The notes: generated by a model from the letters alone, not told the origin. 64,000 bases of DNA from Nanobdellota archaeon (GCA_013329055.1 DUKY01000012.1:1-64000); one strand, 5' to 3'. Positions 41,845 through 51,164 are shown, counted from the stretch's first letter. Translations and numbers: made by a program.

Positions 41845-41856
41845 CCTATTTATACA
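41845..41856 (+). promoter_or_regulatory. TATA-like box of the Hef-type helicase gene
   Basis: ACCTATTTATAC lies about 25 bases before the ATG at 41876, only a few bases after the right target duplication of R4. The promoter was left intact by the insertion. Confidence 0.45.
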
Positions 41857-41875
41857 TTAAAAATTTTAAAAAAAG

Positions 41876-43411
41876 ATGTCAGAATTTCTAAAAGATATAA
41901 CACCAAGAGAATACCAGCAAAAAATATTTGAAACATGCATTAACAAAAATTGTTTAGTAGTGCTTCCAACAGGATTAGGTAAAACATTAATCGCTTTAAT
42001 GCTAACGATAAAAAGAATGCAGGAATATCCCGGAAAAAAAGTAGTTTTCCTAGCCCCAACTAAACCATTAGCAGAACAACATATAATTTCTTTTAAAAAA
42101 TACTTGCCGGAATTATTTGCAGACATGCAATTATTCACAGGAGCAATTAATTCAATAGAAAGAAAAAAAATCTGGCAAACAGCAGATATAATTTTTTCAA
42201 CGCCTCAGTGCGTCGCAAATGATTTACGAAAAGAATTATACAGTTTAAAAGACGTATGCTTATTAATTGAAGATGAAGCACATCGATGTGTGAAAAATTA
42301 TGATTATAATTACATCGCAAAAAGATATATCACACAAGCAGATAATCCGAGGATAATGGGACTTACAGCTTCACCGGGAAATGAAGCAAGCAAAATCAAA
42401 GAAATCTGCAAAAATTTATCTATTGAAGAAGTAGAACTAAGAACAAGAGATAGTCCGGATGTTAAAAAATATCTTCAGGAACTGGAATTTGAAAAAATAA
42501 TGATTGATTTCCCAATAGAATTTCAGGAAATGAAACATGTTTTATTAAAGTTATATGATAGATATGTTGAAGAATTAAGATATAGAAAAGTTCTTTTTGG
42601 ACCGGCAAATAAAATAACATTGATTAAACTTCAGCAAACAATAATGGGAACATTAGCAAGAGGAAATCACAATTATAATTATCTTCTTGGAGCAAGTGCC
42701 TGTGCACAGGCAATTAAACTTCAACACGCCTTAGAACTTTTAGAAACACAAACATTAGAAAGTTTTAACAAATATCTCAAAACATTATTTAATCAGGCAG
42801 CAAAAAAACAAAGTAAAGGAGTTGTTAAATTAGTTGCAAATCCTGAATTTAATTTTTTATTCATGCAATCAAATGAATTATTAGCAAAAAAGAAAGAACA
42901 TCCAAAACTACAAAGATTAGAAGAAATAATCAAAAAAGAAAATCAAAAAAGAATTATTGTTTTTACACAATTTAGAGATACAGCAACGACAATTTCTGAA
43001 AAATTAAATAAAATTGAAGGAATAAAAGCTAAAATATTTGTCGGGCAAACAAAAAAAAATGGAACAGGTTTATCTCAAAAAGACCAAAAAAAAATAATTG
43101 AAGATTTCTCAATAGGAGAAATAAATGTTTTGGTTGCAACATCAATTGCAGAAGAAGGATTAGATATTCCCGAAGTAAATGCAGTTATATTTTATGAACC
43201 AATACCTTCAGCAATAAGAGCAATACAAAGAACAGGTAGAACAGCAAGACTAAAAAAAGGAAAATTAATCATGCTGATTACAAAGGGAACAAGAGATGAA
43301 TCATTTTATCACGTTTCACGAGCAAGAGAAAAACAAATGGGCAGAGCAATAGATACAGTTAAACAAGGACTTGCAAATAATATCAAAGAAGAAGTCCAAA
43401 AGACATTATAA
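41876..43411 (+). CDS. Hef/FANCM-type helicase (helicase half only)
   Basis: A 511-aa superfamily 2 helicase that would process stalled replication forks. Motif I is LPTGLGKT (30-37), motif II DEAH (132-135) and the SAT-like motif LTASPGN near 171. Late motifs are VFTQFRDTATTI and QRTGRTARLKKG. In Thermococcales Hef, the same protein continues into an XPF-type nuclease; here it stops after the helicase. The nuclease half is a separate gene at 45721, with IMPDH/GMPR and kinase genes between. Confidence 0.9.
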   Translation: MSEFLKDITPREYQQKIFETCINKNCLVVLPTGLGKTLIALMLTIKRMQEYPGKKVVFLAPTKPLAEQHIISFKKYLPELFADMQLFTGAINSIERKKIWQTADIIFSTPQCVANDLRKELYSLKDVCLLIEDEAHRCVKNYDYNYIAKRYITQADNPRIMGLTASPGNEASKIKEICKNLSIEEVELRTRDSPDVKKYLQELEFEKIMIDFPIEFQEMKHVLLKLYDRYVEELRYRKVLFGPANKITLIKLQQTIMGTLARGNHNYNYLLGASACAQAIKLQHALELLETQTLESFNKYLKTLFNQAAKKQSKGVVKLVANPEFNFLFMQSNELLAKKKEHPKLQRLEEIIKKENQKRIIVFTQFRDTATTISEKLNKIEGIKAKIFVGQTKKNGTGLSQKDQKKIIEDFSIGEINVLVATSIAEEGLDIPEVNAVIFYEPIPSAIRAIQRTGRTARLKKGKLIMLITKGTRDESFYHVSRAREKQMGRAIDTVKQGLANNIKEEVQKTL

Positions 43412-43416
43412 AAAAT

Positions 43417-44463
43417 CTATTTACTTTTTAATAATCCATGAGCAATACTTTCTTTATAACCTGCTGAAGAAATTTTAATAAAATCAACCTTACCCCTCAA
43501 TTCAAGAATATTCTTTGCACCAATATAAGTCATCCCTGAAGCAAGACCACCAAGAAATTTTTTTATAATCGGTTCAATTTTACCTTTATGAAGAACTCTT
43601 GTTTTTTCTCCTTCGATATGAACTATTTCATCTTCACAACGACCATCAAGTTTTAATCTTTTAAGTGTCGCATCATAACTTGCCATTCCTCTATAATCCT
43701 TAAACTCTTTTCCATTAATATTAATTAATTCACAAGGTGTTTCTGTTGTTCCAGCCAAAATATGCCCAACCATCACACAATCTGCACCTGCACCAATAGC
43801 TTTTGTAACATTTCCAGGAATTGTAATCCCCCCATCTGCACAAAGAGGAATTTTCCCTTGCGTTTCCTCATAAACATCAATTATAGCCGTAATTTGAGGT
43901 ACACCAACTCCAGTCATCATTCTAGTTGTGCACATCGAACCAGGACCGATTCCAACTTTAATTGCATCAGCACCTTTTGTTAAAAAATAGTGAGCAGCAT
44001 CTTTTGTTGCAATATTACCAACCATAACATCAATAAAAGGATAATGTTCTTTAATCCAATCTAACGCTTTACCGACATATTTTGAATGACCATGAGCAAC
44101 ATCTAATACTAAAATATTAACACCTGCATCAACCAATAATGGAACTCTTTCTTCTAAATCTTTAACACCGATTGCAGCAGCACAAATTAAATTTTCCCCT
44201 TTTACTTTTTTAACTTCTTTTACTTGATCATTAATAGACATGAATCTATGCAAAACCCCAAGACCGCCAAGTTTGCCTATCGCAATAGCCATACGACTTT
44301 CACAGATGGTATCCATATTTGAAGCAATAAAAGGAATACCTATTTCATAATTCCGAGTAACTTTTGTTTTAAAATCTACATCTTTTCTGGATTTAACTTT
44401 ATTATATTTTGGAACAATCAAAACATCATCAAAAGAATAACCACCACCAATAACCCTTGCCAT
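43417..44463 (-). CDS. IMP dehydrogenase / GMP reductase family enzyme without CBS domains
   Basis: A 348-aa TIM-barrel enzyme of purine metabolism. The catalytic cysteine lies in [27 protein letters not shown] and [10 protein letters not shown] follow. The end ([25 protein letters not shown]) looks more IMP dehydrogenase-like, while the EGEKTR segment recalls the EGKT motif of GMP reductase. CBS domains are absent, giving GMPR-like length. I cannot decide between the two reactions. The gene is divergent from the kinase fusion gene. Confidence 0.85.
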   Translation of the reverse strand: MARVIGGGYSFDDVLIVPKYNKVKSRKDVDFKTKVTRNYEIGIPFIASNMDTICESRMAIAIGKLGGLGVLHRFMSINDQVKEVKKVKGENLICAAAIGVKDLEERVPLLVDAGVNILVLDVAHGHSKYVGKALDWIKEHYPFIDVMVGNIATKDAAHYFLTKGADAIKVGIGPGSMCTTRMMTGVGVPQITAIIDVYEETQGKIPLCADGGITIPGNVTKAIGAGADCVMVGHILAGTTETPCELININGKEFKDYRGMASYDATLKRLKLDGRCEDEIVHIEGEKTRVLHKGKIEPIIKKFLGGLASGMTYIGAKNILELRGKVDFIKISSAGYKESIAHGLLKSK

Positions 44464-44580
44464 AATTAAAAAAACAAAAAAGAGTATAAAAAGATATTTA
44501 TGAGATAAAGATAAGATTTTTAATTAAAGTATATATTTCACAATAACAATTCTTTATAAGCCAGATAAATAAAAACTATT

Positions 44581-45684
44581 ATGGTGAAAATAACAATTTC
44601 TGGTATGCCTGGTTCCGGTAAAAGTTCTTTGAAAGATAATTTAGCAACAAAACTGCAATATGCATCCTTTATTTCAGTTGGAGACATCCATGGAGAAATT
44701 GCTAATGAAAAAGGAATGAATATAAATGATTTAATGGAATTCGCAAAAACAGACATATCCATTCATAAAGAGATGGATAAAAAAGTAAAAGAATATGGTC
44801 AAAGACATAAAGATGCAATTATTGAAGGTTGGATAGCATATAATTTTGTTCCGGATTCAATTAAAATTTTTTTGGATGTCGATGAAAATACAGGAGCAGA
44901 AAGGATTTATCACGCTCAAAGAAAAGATGAACCAAAATATACATCTATACAAGAGACATTAATGCAAACAAAAAAAAGATTAGAAGATACTTGCCAAGGA
45001 TTTCAAAAAACTCACAAATTAGATTTTTTAAATAAAGACCAATATGACATAATAATTAATACAACAAATAAAACCCCCGAAGAAGTTTTGCATTTAGCAG
45101 ATAAAAAAATCATAGATTATAATCAAAAGATGTTTCCCCCAACATTTTATTTAGCTCATCCGACAGAATCAAAAAAAGAAGTCAGAACTTGGCAGCAAAA
45201 ATTTGAAGAACAAACAAAAATAAAATTAATAAATCCATTTTTTGATTGCAACTCTTTAGAAACAGAAATGGGACATTTAGGAAAAGAAAAATATCTGCAA
45301 ATGTCAAAAGAACAAAGATCAGAATTAATACGGGGGGATTTAGAAGGAATCGCAGACAAAAAAGTTATTGGAGGAATATTCCTTTTTGACAAATCTTACA
45401 CCCTTGGAACACCATTAGAATTAGCTCTGACAAAATTAATGGGAAAACTTACTTATACCGTCGCAATGCATCCCGAACAAGCATATAAAAAACATCCAAC
45501 ATTTGCATTATTCTCAGATGAAATCTTTACAGGTTATGAAGAATTAGAAGATTTTATGAAGAAAAACAAACAAAATTTTTTTAGAGACTTAGAACAATCA
45601 AGACAAAGAACATTAAAAGATTCAACACTTCAAGTAATATACAATCAGGTATTCAAAAATATAGAGCTCCTTGCAAAAGAATAA
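44581..45684 (+). CDS. Cytidylate kinase-like and nucleoside deoxyribosyltransferase-like fusion
   Basis: A 367-aa two-domain protein. Residues 1-180 form a P-loop nucleotide kinase similar to archaeal CMP kinase (GMPGSGKS at 8-15, SFISVGDIHGEIA, DVDENTGAERIYHAQRKDE). Residues about 185-320 resemble nucleoside 2-deoxyribosyltransferase (TFYLAHPTESKKEVRTWQQ, INPFFDC, KKVIGGIFLFDKSYTLGTPLELALTKLMGK). Together they suggest nucleotide salvage or modification. A TATA box (TCTTTATAAGC) is seen about 25 bases upstream. The fusion is unusual to me. Confidence 0.75.
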   Translation: MVKITISGMPGSGKSSLKDNLATKLQYASFISVGDIHGEIANEKGMNINDLMEFAKTDISIHKEMDKKVKEYGQRHKDAIIEGWIAYNFVPDSIKIFLDVDENTGAERIYHAQRKDEPKYTSIQETLMQTKKRLEDTCQGFQKTHKLDFLNKDQYDIIINTTNKTPEEVLHLADKKIIDYNQKMFPPTFYLAHPTESKKEVRTWQQKFEEQTKIKLINPFFDCNSLETEMGHLGKEKYLQMSKEQRSELIRGDLEGIADKKVIGGIFLFDKSYTLGTPLELALTKLMGKLTYTVAMHPEQAYKKHPTFALFSDEIFTGYEELEDFMKKNKQNFFRDLEQSRQRTLKDSTLQVIYNQVFKNIELLAKE

Positions 45685-45720
45685 AATCCTAAAAATTTAA
45701 ATCCTAAGATAAAAAATATA

Positions 45721-46437
45721 ATGACAGAATTTTACGATATTTTCTCAAGAAAAAAAGAAATAATAAAAATAGATAAACCGATTGAAACAAAAGAAATAAT
45801 AAAAATAGATTATAGAGAACAAAACAGTTTTGTCCCAACAAATTTAAAAAAGTTAGGTTATGAAATTGAATTCTTAGAATTAAAAGTTGCAGATTATATT
45901 GTTAAAGATGTCGCAATTGAAAGAAAAACAGTTTCAGATTTTTTATCTTCAATGATTGATAAAAGACTAGCCCATCAATTAGAAGAATTACAGCAGTATC
46001 AAAATAAACTTTTAATTATTGAAGGAATCGAAGAACAGGAACTTTATAACGACGATAATTTAAAAGGAATAAATGCAAATGCAATTAGAGGATTCTTATT
46101 ATCAATTTTATTAAAACACAACGTGCCAATAATTTTTTCAAAAAATCAAAAAGATACAGCAAAATTTATCGACATACTTGCAAAACGACAATCAAAAGAA
46201 GTTTCATTGAATGCAAAAAAAAGAACATTAAAACCAAATGAACAATTACAATTTATTACAGAAAGCTTCCCGGGAATTGGGCCAAAGACCGCAAAAAAAC
46301 TTTTAATAAAATTCAGAACAATAAGAAAAATAATAAATGCACCACATAATGAATTAAAAAAAATAATGGGAAAACAAGCAACAATAATTAAATCAATAAT
46401 AGACCAGCAATATATTATCCATAAAGAACAAAATTAA
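45721..46437 (+). CDS. XPF/Mus81-type nuclease (Hef nuclease half)
   Basis: A 238-aa protein. The ERCC4 nuclease core shows D30 in IDYREQ and the ERK-x3-D motif (IERKTVSD at 66-73). A tandem helix-hairpin-helix domain follows (FPGIGPKTAKKLLIKF near 180). Such enzymes cut 3' flaps and fork structures and usually work as dimers. It lies 37 bp after the kinase fusion gene. It would be the functional partner of the separate helicase at 41876. Confidence 0.9.
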   Translation: MTEFYDIFSRKKEIIKIDKPIETKEIIKIDYREQNSFVPTNLKKLGYEIEFLELKVADYIVKDVAIERKTVSDFLSSMIDKRLAHQLEELQQYQNKLLIIEGIEEQELYNDDNLKGINANAIRGFLLSILLKHNVPIIFSKNQKDTAKFIDILAKRQSKEVSLNAKKRTLKPNEQLQFITESFPGIGPKTAKKLLIKFRTIRKIINAPHNELKKIMGKQATIIKSIIDQQYIIHKEQN

Positions 46438-47057
46438 AATAAATTAACTTTCATAGAATTTAGATTGATAAGACAATCTTCTTTATAATCAGACAATGCT
46501 TCTAATGTACCATTTAAAATAATTGGTGAATCATATTTATTTTTAGCTAAAACTTTCGGCGTCTCAGGAAGAATTGGATCATTATCACGAAAAGCCAAAG
46601 GTTCGTCACAATATGCAACAATTCCTTTAAGAGATAACTCTTCAATAACTTTTTGGGTCAAATCCAAATCAGTTTTATTACTGATAATCCTAAATAAACT
46701 ACTCCTACCCATAATATTTTTTCTAAAATCCAATGCTTCAGAAGCTTTTATTGAAATTTGTTTCAAACTAACAGGAGAATAAAAAGAAAAATCTTCTTCA
46801 GGATAAATTAAATACAAGTCATTTAAATCAACATTATATATCCCTTTTTTGGGTTTACGTTTACCCTTAATAATAAACGGTTTTAAACCATGAAGATATA
46901 ACATTTGCTTAAAAGGATGAAAATCTAAATCACCTTTAAATGTTTTTTCAGGAATTATCCCAACAGCTCTTGTATTCCTTAAACCAGGATTATTTTTAAA
47001 ACCATATCCGATTATTTCATCAACAGCATATTTAGCATAATCAAATGATTTTTTCAT
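46434..47057 (-). CDS. Hypothetical protein
   Basis: A 207-aa soluble protein that I do not recognise. It begins KKSFDYAKYAVDEIIGYGFKNNPGLRNTRAVGIIPEKTF and has LDFHPFKQMLYLHGLKPFIIKGKRKPKKG. The mixed alpha/beta pattern has no obvious catalytic motif. The stop overlaps that of the XPF-type gene by four bases. Composition matches its neighbours. Confidence 0.65.
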   Translation of the reverse strand: MKKSFDYAKYAVDEIIGYGFKNNPGLRNTRAVGIIPEKTFKGDLDFHPFKQMLYLHGLKPFIIKGKRKPKKGIYNVDLNDLYLIYPEEDFSFYSPVSLKQISIKASEALDFRKNIMGRSSLFRIISNKTDLDLTQKVIEELSLKGIVAYCDEPLAFRDNDPILPETPKVLAKNKYDSPIILNGTLEALSDYKEDCLINLNSMKVNLF

Positions 47058-47108
47058 TAAAATATATTTAATAAAATTAAATTTATAAAACTATCTTTTA
47101 TAAAAAAT

Positions 47109-47870
47109 TTAAATAGATTCAGCTAAAATCTTCGCACATAATTGAAGAGTAATTTTATTAATATCTTTTTTAGGATTAATCCCGACTAAATCTAAAGCAA
47201 ACAAATTTTTCATTTTATTAATCCTTTGAATTAGATAAATAAATTCCCTGCTACTAAAACCACCAACTTCCGGGAAAAAAGTTCCTGGAGCATAAGCAGG
47301 ATCAATTGCATTAAGATTAATTGAAACATAAACTATTTTTCCGCTTGTAAATTCCATTATTGAATCACAAATATCTTCTATATTATTAATAAAAGAATTC
47401 ATCCCAATAAACTTAATATTATTTTTTTTCAAAAATTCAAGTTCTTCAAAATCAAGATTTCTAACACCGACTAAAAGAATATTTCTTTTTGGAAAACCGT
47501 CTTCAATTAATTTTTTCAGCCACGTATGATTAAAAGAATTTTTGCATTCAGCATGTGAATTAAAAATTACTAAACAGGGTTTATTCCCGGAATTTTGAAC
47601 AAAATCAAAAAAAATTCTGGTTAAAGAATAATTAATAGAATTTTCTTCATTAATAAAAAAAGTTTTTGAATTTTTCTTGAAAATTTCAAAAATAAAATTA
47701 TAAAGAGTTTCATTTAATTCATTAAAATTCTTTTCCAAAATAAAACTCTCAATGTCTAAGTTATTAAAATCAATTAATTTTCCATCTTCGTTTAACTTGA
47801 TATTTTTTAAAAAATCAAAAATAATATTAAAGGTATTGTCATTTTTTTTAGAAAAATTTACAATTTTCAT
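47109..47870 (-). CDS. Arginase/agmatinase-fold protein with lost metal ligands
   Basis: A 253-aa protein. The segment VSINLNAIDPAYAPGTFFPEVGGFSSRE clearly aligns with the ureohydrolase signature S-x-D-x-D-x-x-DP-x-x-APG-x-x-x-PE-x-GG, but both aspartates are asparagine. The DAHxD motif is replaced by NSHAE (FNSHAEC) and no GGDHS motif is visible. The two-manganese centre cannot form, so it is probably not an active arginase or agmatinase. It may be a regulatory or structural homologue. It follows the M16 peptidase gene by 12 bp. Confidence 0.75.
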   Translation of the reverse strand: MKIVNFSKKNDNTFNIIFDFLKNIKLNEDGKLIDFNNLDIESFILEKNFNELNETLYNFIFEIFKKNSKTFFINEENSINYSLTRIFFDFVQNSGNKPCLVIFNSHAECKNSFNHTWLKKLIEDGFPKRNILLVGVRNLDFEELEFLKKNNIKFIGMNSFINNIEDICDSIMEFTSGKIVYVSINLNAIDPAYAPGTFFPEVGGFSSREFIYLIQRINKMKNLFALDLVGINPKKDINKITLQLCAKILAESI

Positions 47871-47882
47871 ATTAAAACATAA

Positions 47883-49091
47883 TTAGATTTTTGGGACTAA
47901 TGCAAAAAAACTATAATTATCAATAACACTTTTTGCAAGTTCTTTAACATCCTTTAACTTAACAGAATTTATATGATTTTCATAATCATAAAATGAAAAT
48001 GCATCTCCATGAATTTCACTAACTAAAAGATTAACCATTTGATCTTGTGAATCTTCCATAGAAATTTGATAATTACCAATTAATTGATTTTTAACCTGAT
48101 TTAATTCATCTTCAGTCAATTTATTGCTCACTTTTTTAAATTCATCTAAAATCAAGTTTTTTATTTTTTCAACATTCTCTTTATTTGTCCCAACATAAAT
48201 AAAACTATAAGCAAAATCTTTGCTAATGTCAGCTTCGCCTTTTACTGCATAAGCCAGATTCCTTTTAGCCCTTATTTCCTGAAATAATCTTGAAGACATT
48301 CCCCCAGCCATTAAAGTAGTCAAAACTTGTGCCGCATAATTTTTTTCATCATCAACCAAAGGAGAATGATATGCAAAAACTAAATTTGCCTGGTCAATGC
48401 CTTCTCTTTCTTCAATTTTAAAATCTTTTTTTAACTGAATATCAATTTTGGGGATAATACCCTTTTCTTTACTAAAATTTTTTTCTGCAAATTTAATAAT
48501 CTCATCAAAATCCGCATCACCAACAACAGCCAAAACTAAATTATTAGGTTGATATATTTCATTAAATTTTTTAACGATTTTTTTTCGATTAATAGAATTC
48601 ATAGTTTCATAAGTTCCTGCAAGATTCATCCCTAAAGATCCTTCATATAAAACATCTTTCAAACCATCAAAAACATGTAAACGAGGATTATCTTTATGCA
48701 TTTTAATTTCTTCAAAGATAACTTCACGTTCTTTTTCTAATTCGACTTCATCAAATAAAGGATTTTTAATCATATCGCTTAAAACATCTAAAGCAATTTT
48801 CAAATGACGACTTGGCATCTTACAAAAATAAGCAGTAACCTCTTCACCGGTAAAACCATTTAATTCTCCGCCATTTTTTTCAATTTCTTCTGAAATTTTT
48901 TTCAAGTCTCTAGTAGGAGTTCCCTTGTATAACAGATGCTCGATGAAATGTGCAATTCCTTTTTCTTCAACAGATTCATTAATCCCACCAAATTTAACAG
49001 CAATCGCCACACTAACAACTGGAAGATTCCTTTTTTCAAAAAGAATAACCATGCCATTATCTAACACCTTTTTATAAAAATTTTCTTTCAT
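47883..49091 (-). CDS. M16 family zinc metallopeptidase
   Basis: A 402-aa protein with the inverted zinc motif HFIEH (48-52) and the third ligand glutamate in the EREVIFEEIKMH region near 128. A C-terminal M16-like half follows (AQVLTTLMAGGMSSRLFQEIRAKRNLAYAV). The family includes processing peptidases that work as dimers or two-half proteins. There is no signal peptide, so it is cytoplasmic. It is probably co-transcribed with the ureohydrolase-like gene downstream. Confidence 0.92.
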   Translation of the reverse strand: MKENFYKKVLDNGMVILFEKRNLPVVSVAIAVKFGGINESVEEKGIAHFIEHLLYKGTPTRDLKKISEEIEKNGGELNGFTGEEVTAYFCKMPSRHLKIALDVLSDMIKNPLFDEVELEKEREVIFEEIKMHKDNPRLHVFDGLKDVLYEGSLGMNLAGTYETMNSINRKKIVKKFNEIYQPNNLVLAVVGDADFDEIIKFAEKNFSKEKGIIPKIDIQLKKDFKIEEREGIDQANLVFAYHSPLVDDEKNYAAQVLTTLMAGGMSSRLFQEIRAKRNLAYAVKGEADISKDFAYSFIYVGTNKENVEKIKNLILDEFKKVSNKLTEDELNQVKNQLIGNYQISMEDSQDQMVNLLVSEIHGDAFSFYDYENHINSVKLKDVKELAKSVIDNYSFFALVPKI

Positions 49092-49165
49092 ATTTTATTA
49101 ATTTCTAAACAAAAATTTTGTAAATTTAAAAAAAAATTAGAATATATAAATATATAGCTAAAAAA

Positions 49166-49351
49166 TCAAAATAAAATAAAATATGCTAAAGCACCACATG
49201 CAATAATAACCAAAATAATCATCCAAATCCACCATTTTTTCCAAACAGGAGACATACCCTCAACAGGCATCTCAGAAGCAGGCTGTTTTGGTATAGGATT
49301 AATCTTTGAATTCATTAACGAATTATTTTGCATATTTTGTTTTTGTCCCAT
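49166..49351 (-). CDS. Small tail-anchored membrane protein
   Basis: A 61-aa protein from ATG 49351, MGQKQNMQNNSLMNSKINPI then a Pro-rich linker and a C-terminal helix (WWIWMIILVIIACGALAYFIL). A GAGGTG Shine-Dalgarno sits six bases upstream and decides against the GTG start at 49360. Similar small tail-anchored proteins are common in this type of genome; function unknown. Confidence 0.65.
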   Translation of the reverse strand: MGQKQNMQNNSLMNSKINPIPKQPASEMPVEGMSPVWKKWWIWMIILVIIACGALAYFILF

Positions 49352-49357
49352 TATTTT

Positions 49358-49367
49358 CACCTCTTTT
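49358..49367 (-). promoter_or_regulatory. Shine-Dalgarno site of the 61-aa gene
   Basis: The minus strand reads AAAAGAGGTG six bases before ATG 49351. The alternative GTG at 49360 lies inside this site. Confidence 0.6.
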
Positions 49368-49423
49368 AATTAATAAGTAAAATAAATTAAGAATTATAAA
49401 TATTTACTTTTTGCAAAACAATG

Positions 49424-49756
49424 AAGTTGGAGAATAATTTCGTGGTAGAAACAATAAAAAAAGCGTATTAATAATAAGATTTTAACAAAGTAAACTAATT
49501 GAATTAACGTTGATTTAGTTTACTTTTGTCAAGAAACTTGCAAATGGGGTTTCTTGAGCACACACAAGAATTCATTCTCCTAAAAATTCTTGGTGTTAGA
49601 GGATTATTTTATAATTCTCTATAGCTAAAAGGCAAATTATTACCTTTGTAATAATTTGGGGGATGAGGGAACACAAGATAATGGGGGAATCGTTAAAATC
49701 TTTGACACACTTTTTTCATCAAAAAAGTTTCATTTGAAATTATGAAAATGGGTGAG
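49424..49756. repeat. Structured multi-hairpin element R9
   Basis: About 330 bp without a coding frame between two minus-strand genes. The outer hairpin is ATAATTTCG then TGGTA and GAAAC (49434-49452), pairing with GTTTC..GAAATTAT (49727-49743). Inside are GATTTTAAC/GTTAAAATC, a perfect hairpin AGTAAACTAA..TTAGTTTACT, a hairpin CAAGAAAC..GTTTCTTG, and TAAAAGGCAAAT..ATTTGGGGGATGA. The patch GAGGGAACACAAGATAATGG also occurs in R8 with one or two changes. It is the same family as R8 and R6. Confidence 0.8.
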
Positions 49757-49801
49757 ATAAAAATTAAAATTAAAAATTCAGAAGATTAATTAATTTAAAA
49801 A

Positions 49802-50572
49802 CTACTTTTTGCAAAAAATTACATAACGCTCGCTTCCAATCTCTTTGTCATCTAAAATTTTAAAATTATCTTTAATAAAATTAATTATCCAATTTCTTTT
49901 AACATTAAATTTCTTTTTTGCAATCAAACTTTTTGTCGCAAAACTAACAACAACCTTATCAGCCAAATAAACAATTTCGTTTAATAATTCTTTTGAATAA
50001 TCTCTTTTTAACATTTCCAAAGAATCCAGTGTTTTAAACAAAAAAATAATTTTCTCCCCTTTTTCTTTTTTAATAATTTCAACAATTTTTTCTTTTTCAA
50101 ATAAACTTTCATGAATAACTTTTGCAGGATAATTATTTTTAGCAAAATAATGATTTTGCAAATCAACTAATTGACCAACAGCTTCAACACCAACATATTT
50201 TATCTTTGGATTTATCTTTTTAAATAAATCATAACTAAATCCGTTTATTCCGCAACCTAAATCAAGGATAGTTATTTTTTTCCCACTCCCTTTCAAAATT
50301 TTTTCATAAACTTCAGAATAAAAATCTAATCTTTCCTTTGTCGATAAATGCTTTCTTAAAAACCATTCTGGACTTTTCTCTTTAACATTTAACAATTTGT
50401 CTGAAACAAAAGCAGTATACATTTTCCTTAATAAATCCCGAGTTAACTTAATCTTTTCTTCTTCAACATATTGATCTTTATCAAAACTTTCAAAAACTAA
50501 TTCCACATCTTTAATGGGTAAATAAGAAAATTCTTTTTTTTGCATAATTTTTTCAATAATTTCAGATTTCAT
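49802..50572 (-). CDS. FmrO-like rRNA methyltransferase
   Basis: A 256-aa SAM-dependent methyltransferase. The motifs match the FmrO/ArmA family of 16S rRNA m7G1405 methyltransferases: HLSTKERLDFY near 95, ILDLGCGINGFSYDLF near 120, FKTLDSLEMLKRDY near 179 and SFATKSLIAKKKF near 212. Bacterial members give aminoglycoside resistance; the archaeal substrate is not known to me. It overlaps the upstream MPG gene by four bases (ATGA), so the two are co-translated. Confidence 0.78.
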   Translation of the reverse strand: MKSEIIEKIMQKKEFSYLPIKDVELVFESFDKDQYVEEEKIKLTRDLLRKMYTAFVSDKLLNVKEKSPEWFLRKHLSTKERLDFYSEVYEKILKGSGKKITILDLGCGINGFSYDLFKKINPKIKYVGVEAVGQLVDLQNHYFAKNNYPAKVIHESLFEKEKIVEIIKKEKGEKIIFLFKTLDSLEMLKRDYSKELLNEIVYLADKVVVSFATKSLIAKKKFNVKRNWIINFIKDNFKILDDKEIGSERYVIFCKK

Positions 50573-51096
50573 TTTTTACTAATCCAGGAACAATCCTTAA
50601 TATAAAATCTTAACTTTTCAGGTAAATCTTCATGCACCCCTATTCTAAAACTTTCAACAATCTCAAATTTATTTTTGGAATCCTCAACCCAAATTAATTC
50701 AGAATCTAAAATATTTAATTTATGAAACTCTTTTTTAATATTCAATGCTTTTGTAAGTAAACCAGGACCTTTTGTATTTACATTAAAATTTTCAGGTTCA
50801 AGAGCCCTCAATAAAACAGCAGCAGCCTCACCTTTTTTACCTGTAACAAAATTAATTAACCAGCTATTATGAACACCATAAACTAAAATTGTCCCTGCAT
50901 CCATCTCCATTGTATCTTTCAAATCACCATTTTGCCTTGCTCTTGAAGCAGGATCATTTTTATCATAATAAGCTTCAGTCTCCACAATCTTCGCCCGTAA
51001 TTCCTTGCCATCAATAACTCTAACTAAAATTTTCCCCAATAAATTTTTAGCAACAATTGCAGGGTCTTGATTAAAAAAACTTTTTTTAAGTTTCAT
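50569..51096 (-). CDS. 3-methyladenine DNA glycosylase (AAG/MPG type)
   Basis: A 175-aa protein with the MPG fold: SFFNQDPAIVAKNLLGKILVR at the start, AKIVETEAYYDKNDPASRAR (catalytic glutamate in VETEAY), GTILVYGVHNSWLINFVTG, and GPGLLTKALNI. It excises alkylated bases and hypoxanthine from DNA. The length is normal. It is divergent from the DRG-like gene and the intergenic gap of 416 bp holds element R10. Confidence 0.92.
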   Translation of the reverse strand: MKLKKSFFNQDPAIVAKNLLGKILVRVIDGKELRAKIVETEAYYDKNDPASRARQNGDLKDTMEMDAGTILVYGVHNSWLINFVTGKKGEAAAVLLRALEPENFNVNTKGPGLLTKALNIKKEFHKLNILDSELIWVEDSKNKFEIVESFRIGVHEDLPEKLRFYIKDCSWISKK

Positions 51097-51164
51097 TAAA
51101 TTTTTAAGTAAAGTTGCTTTAAAAGATTTAACATCAAATTAAAATGATACAAAAAATAAACATC

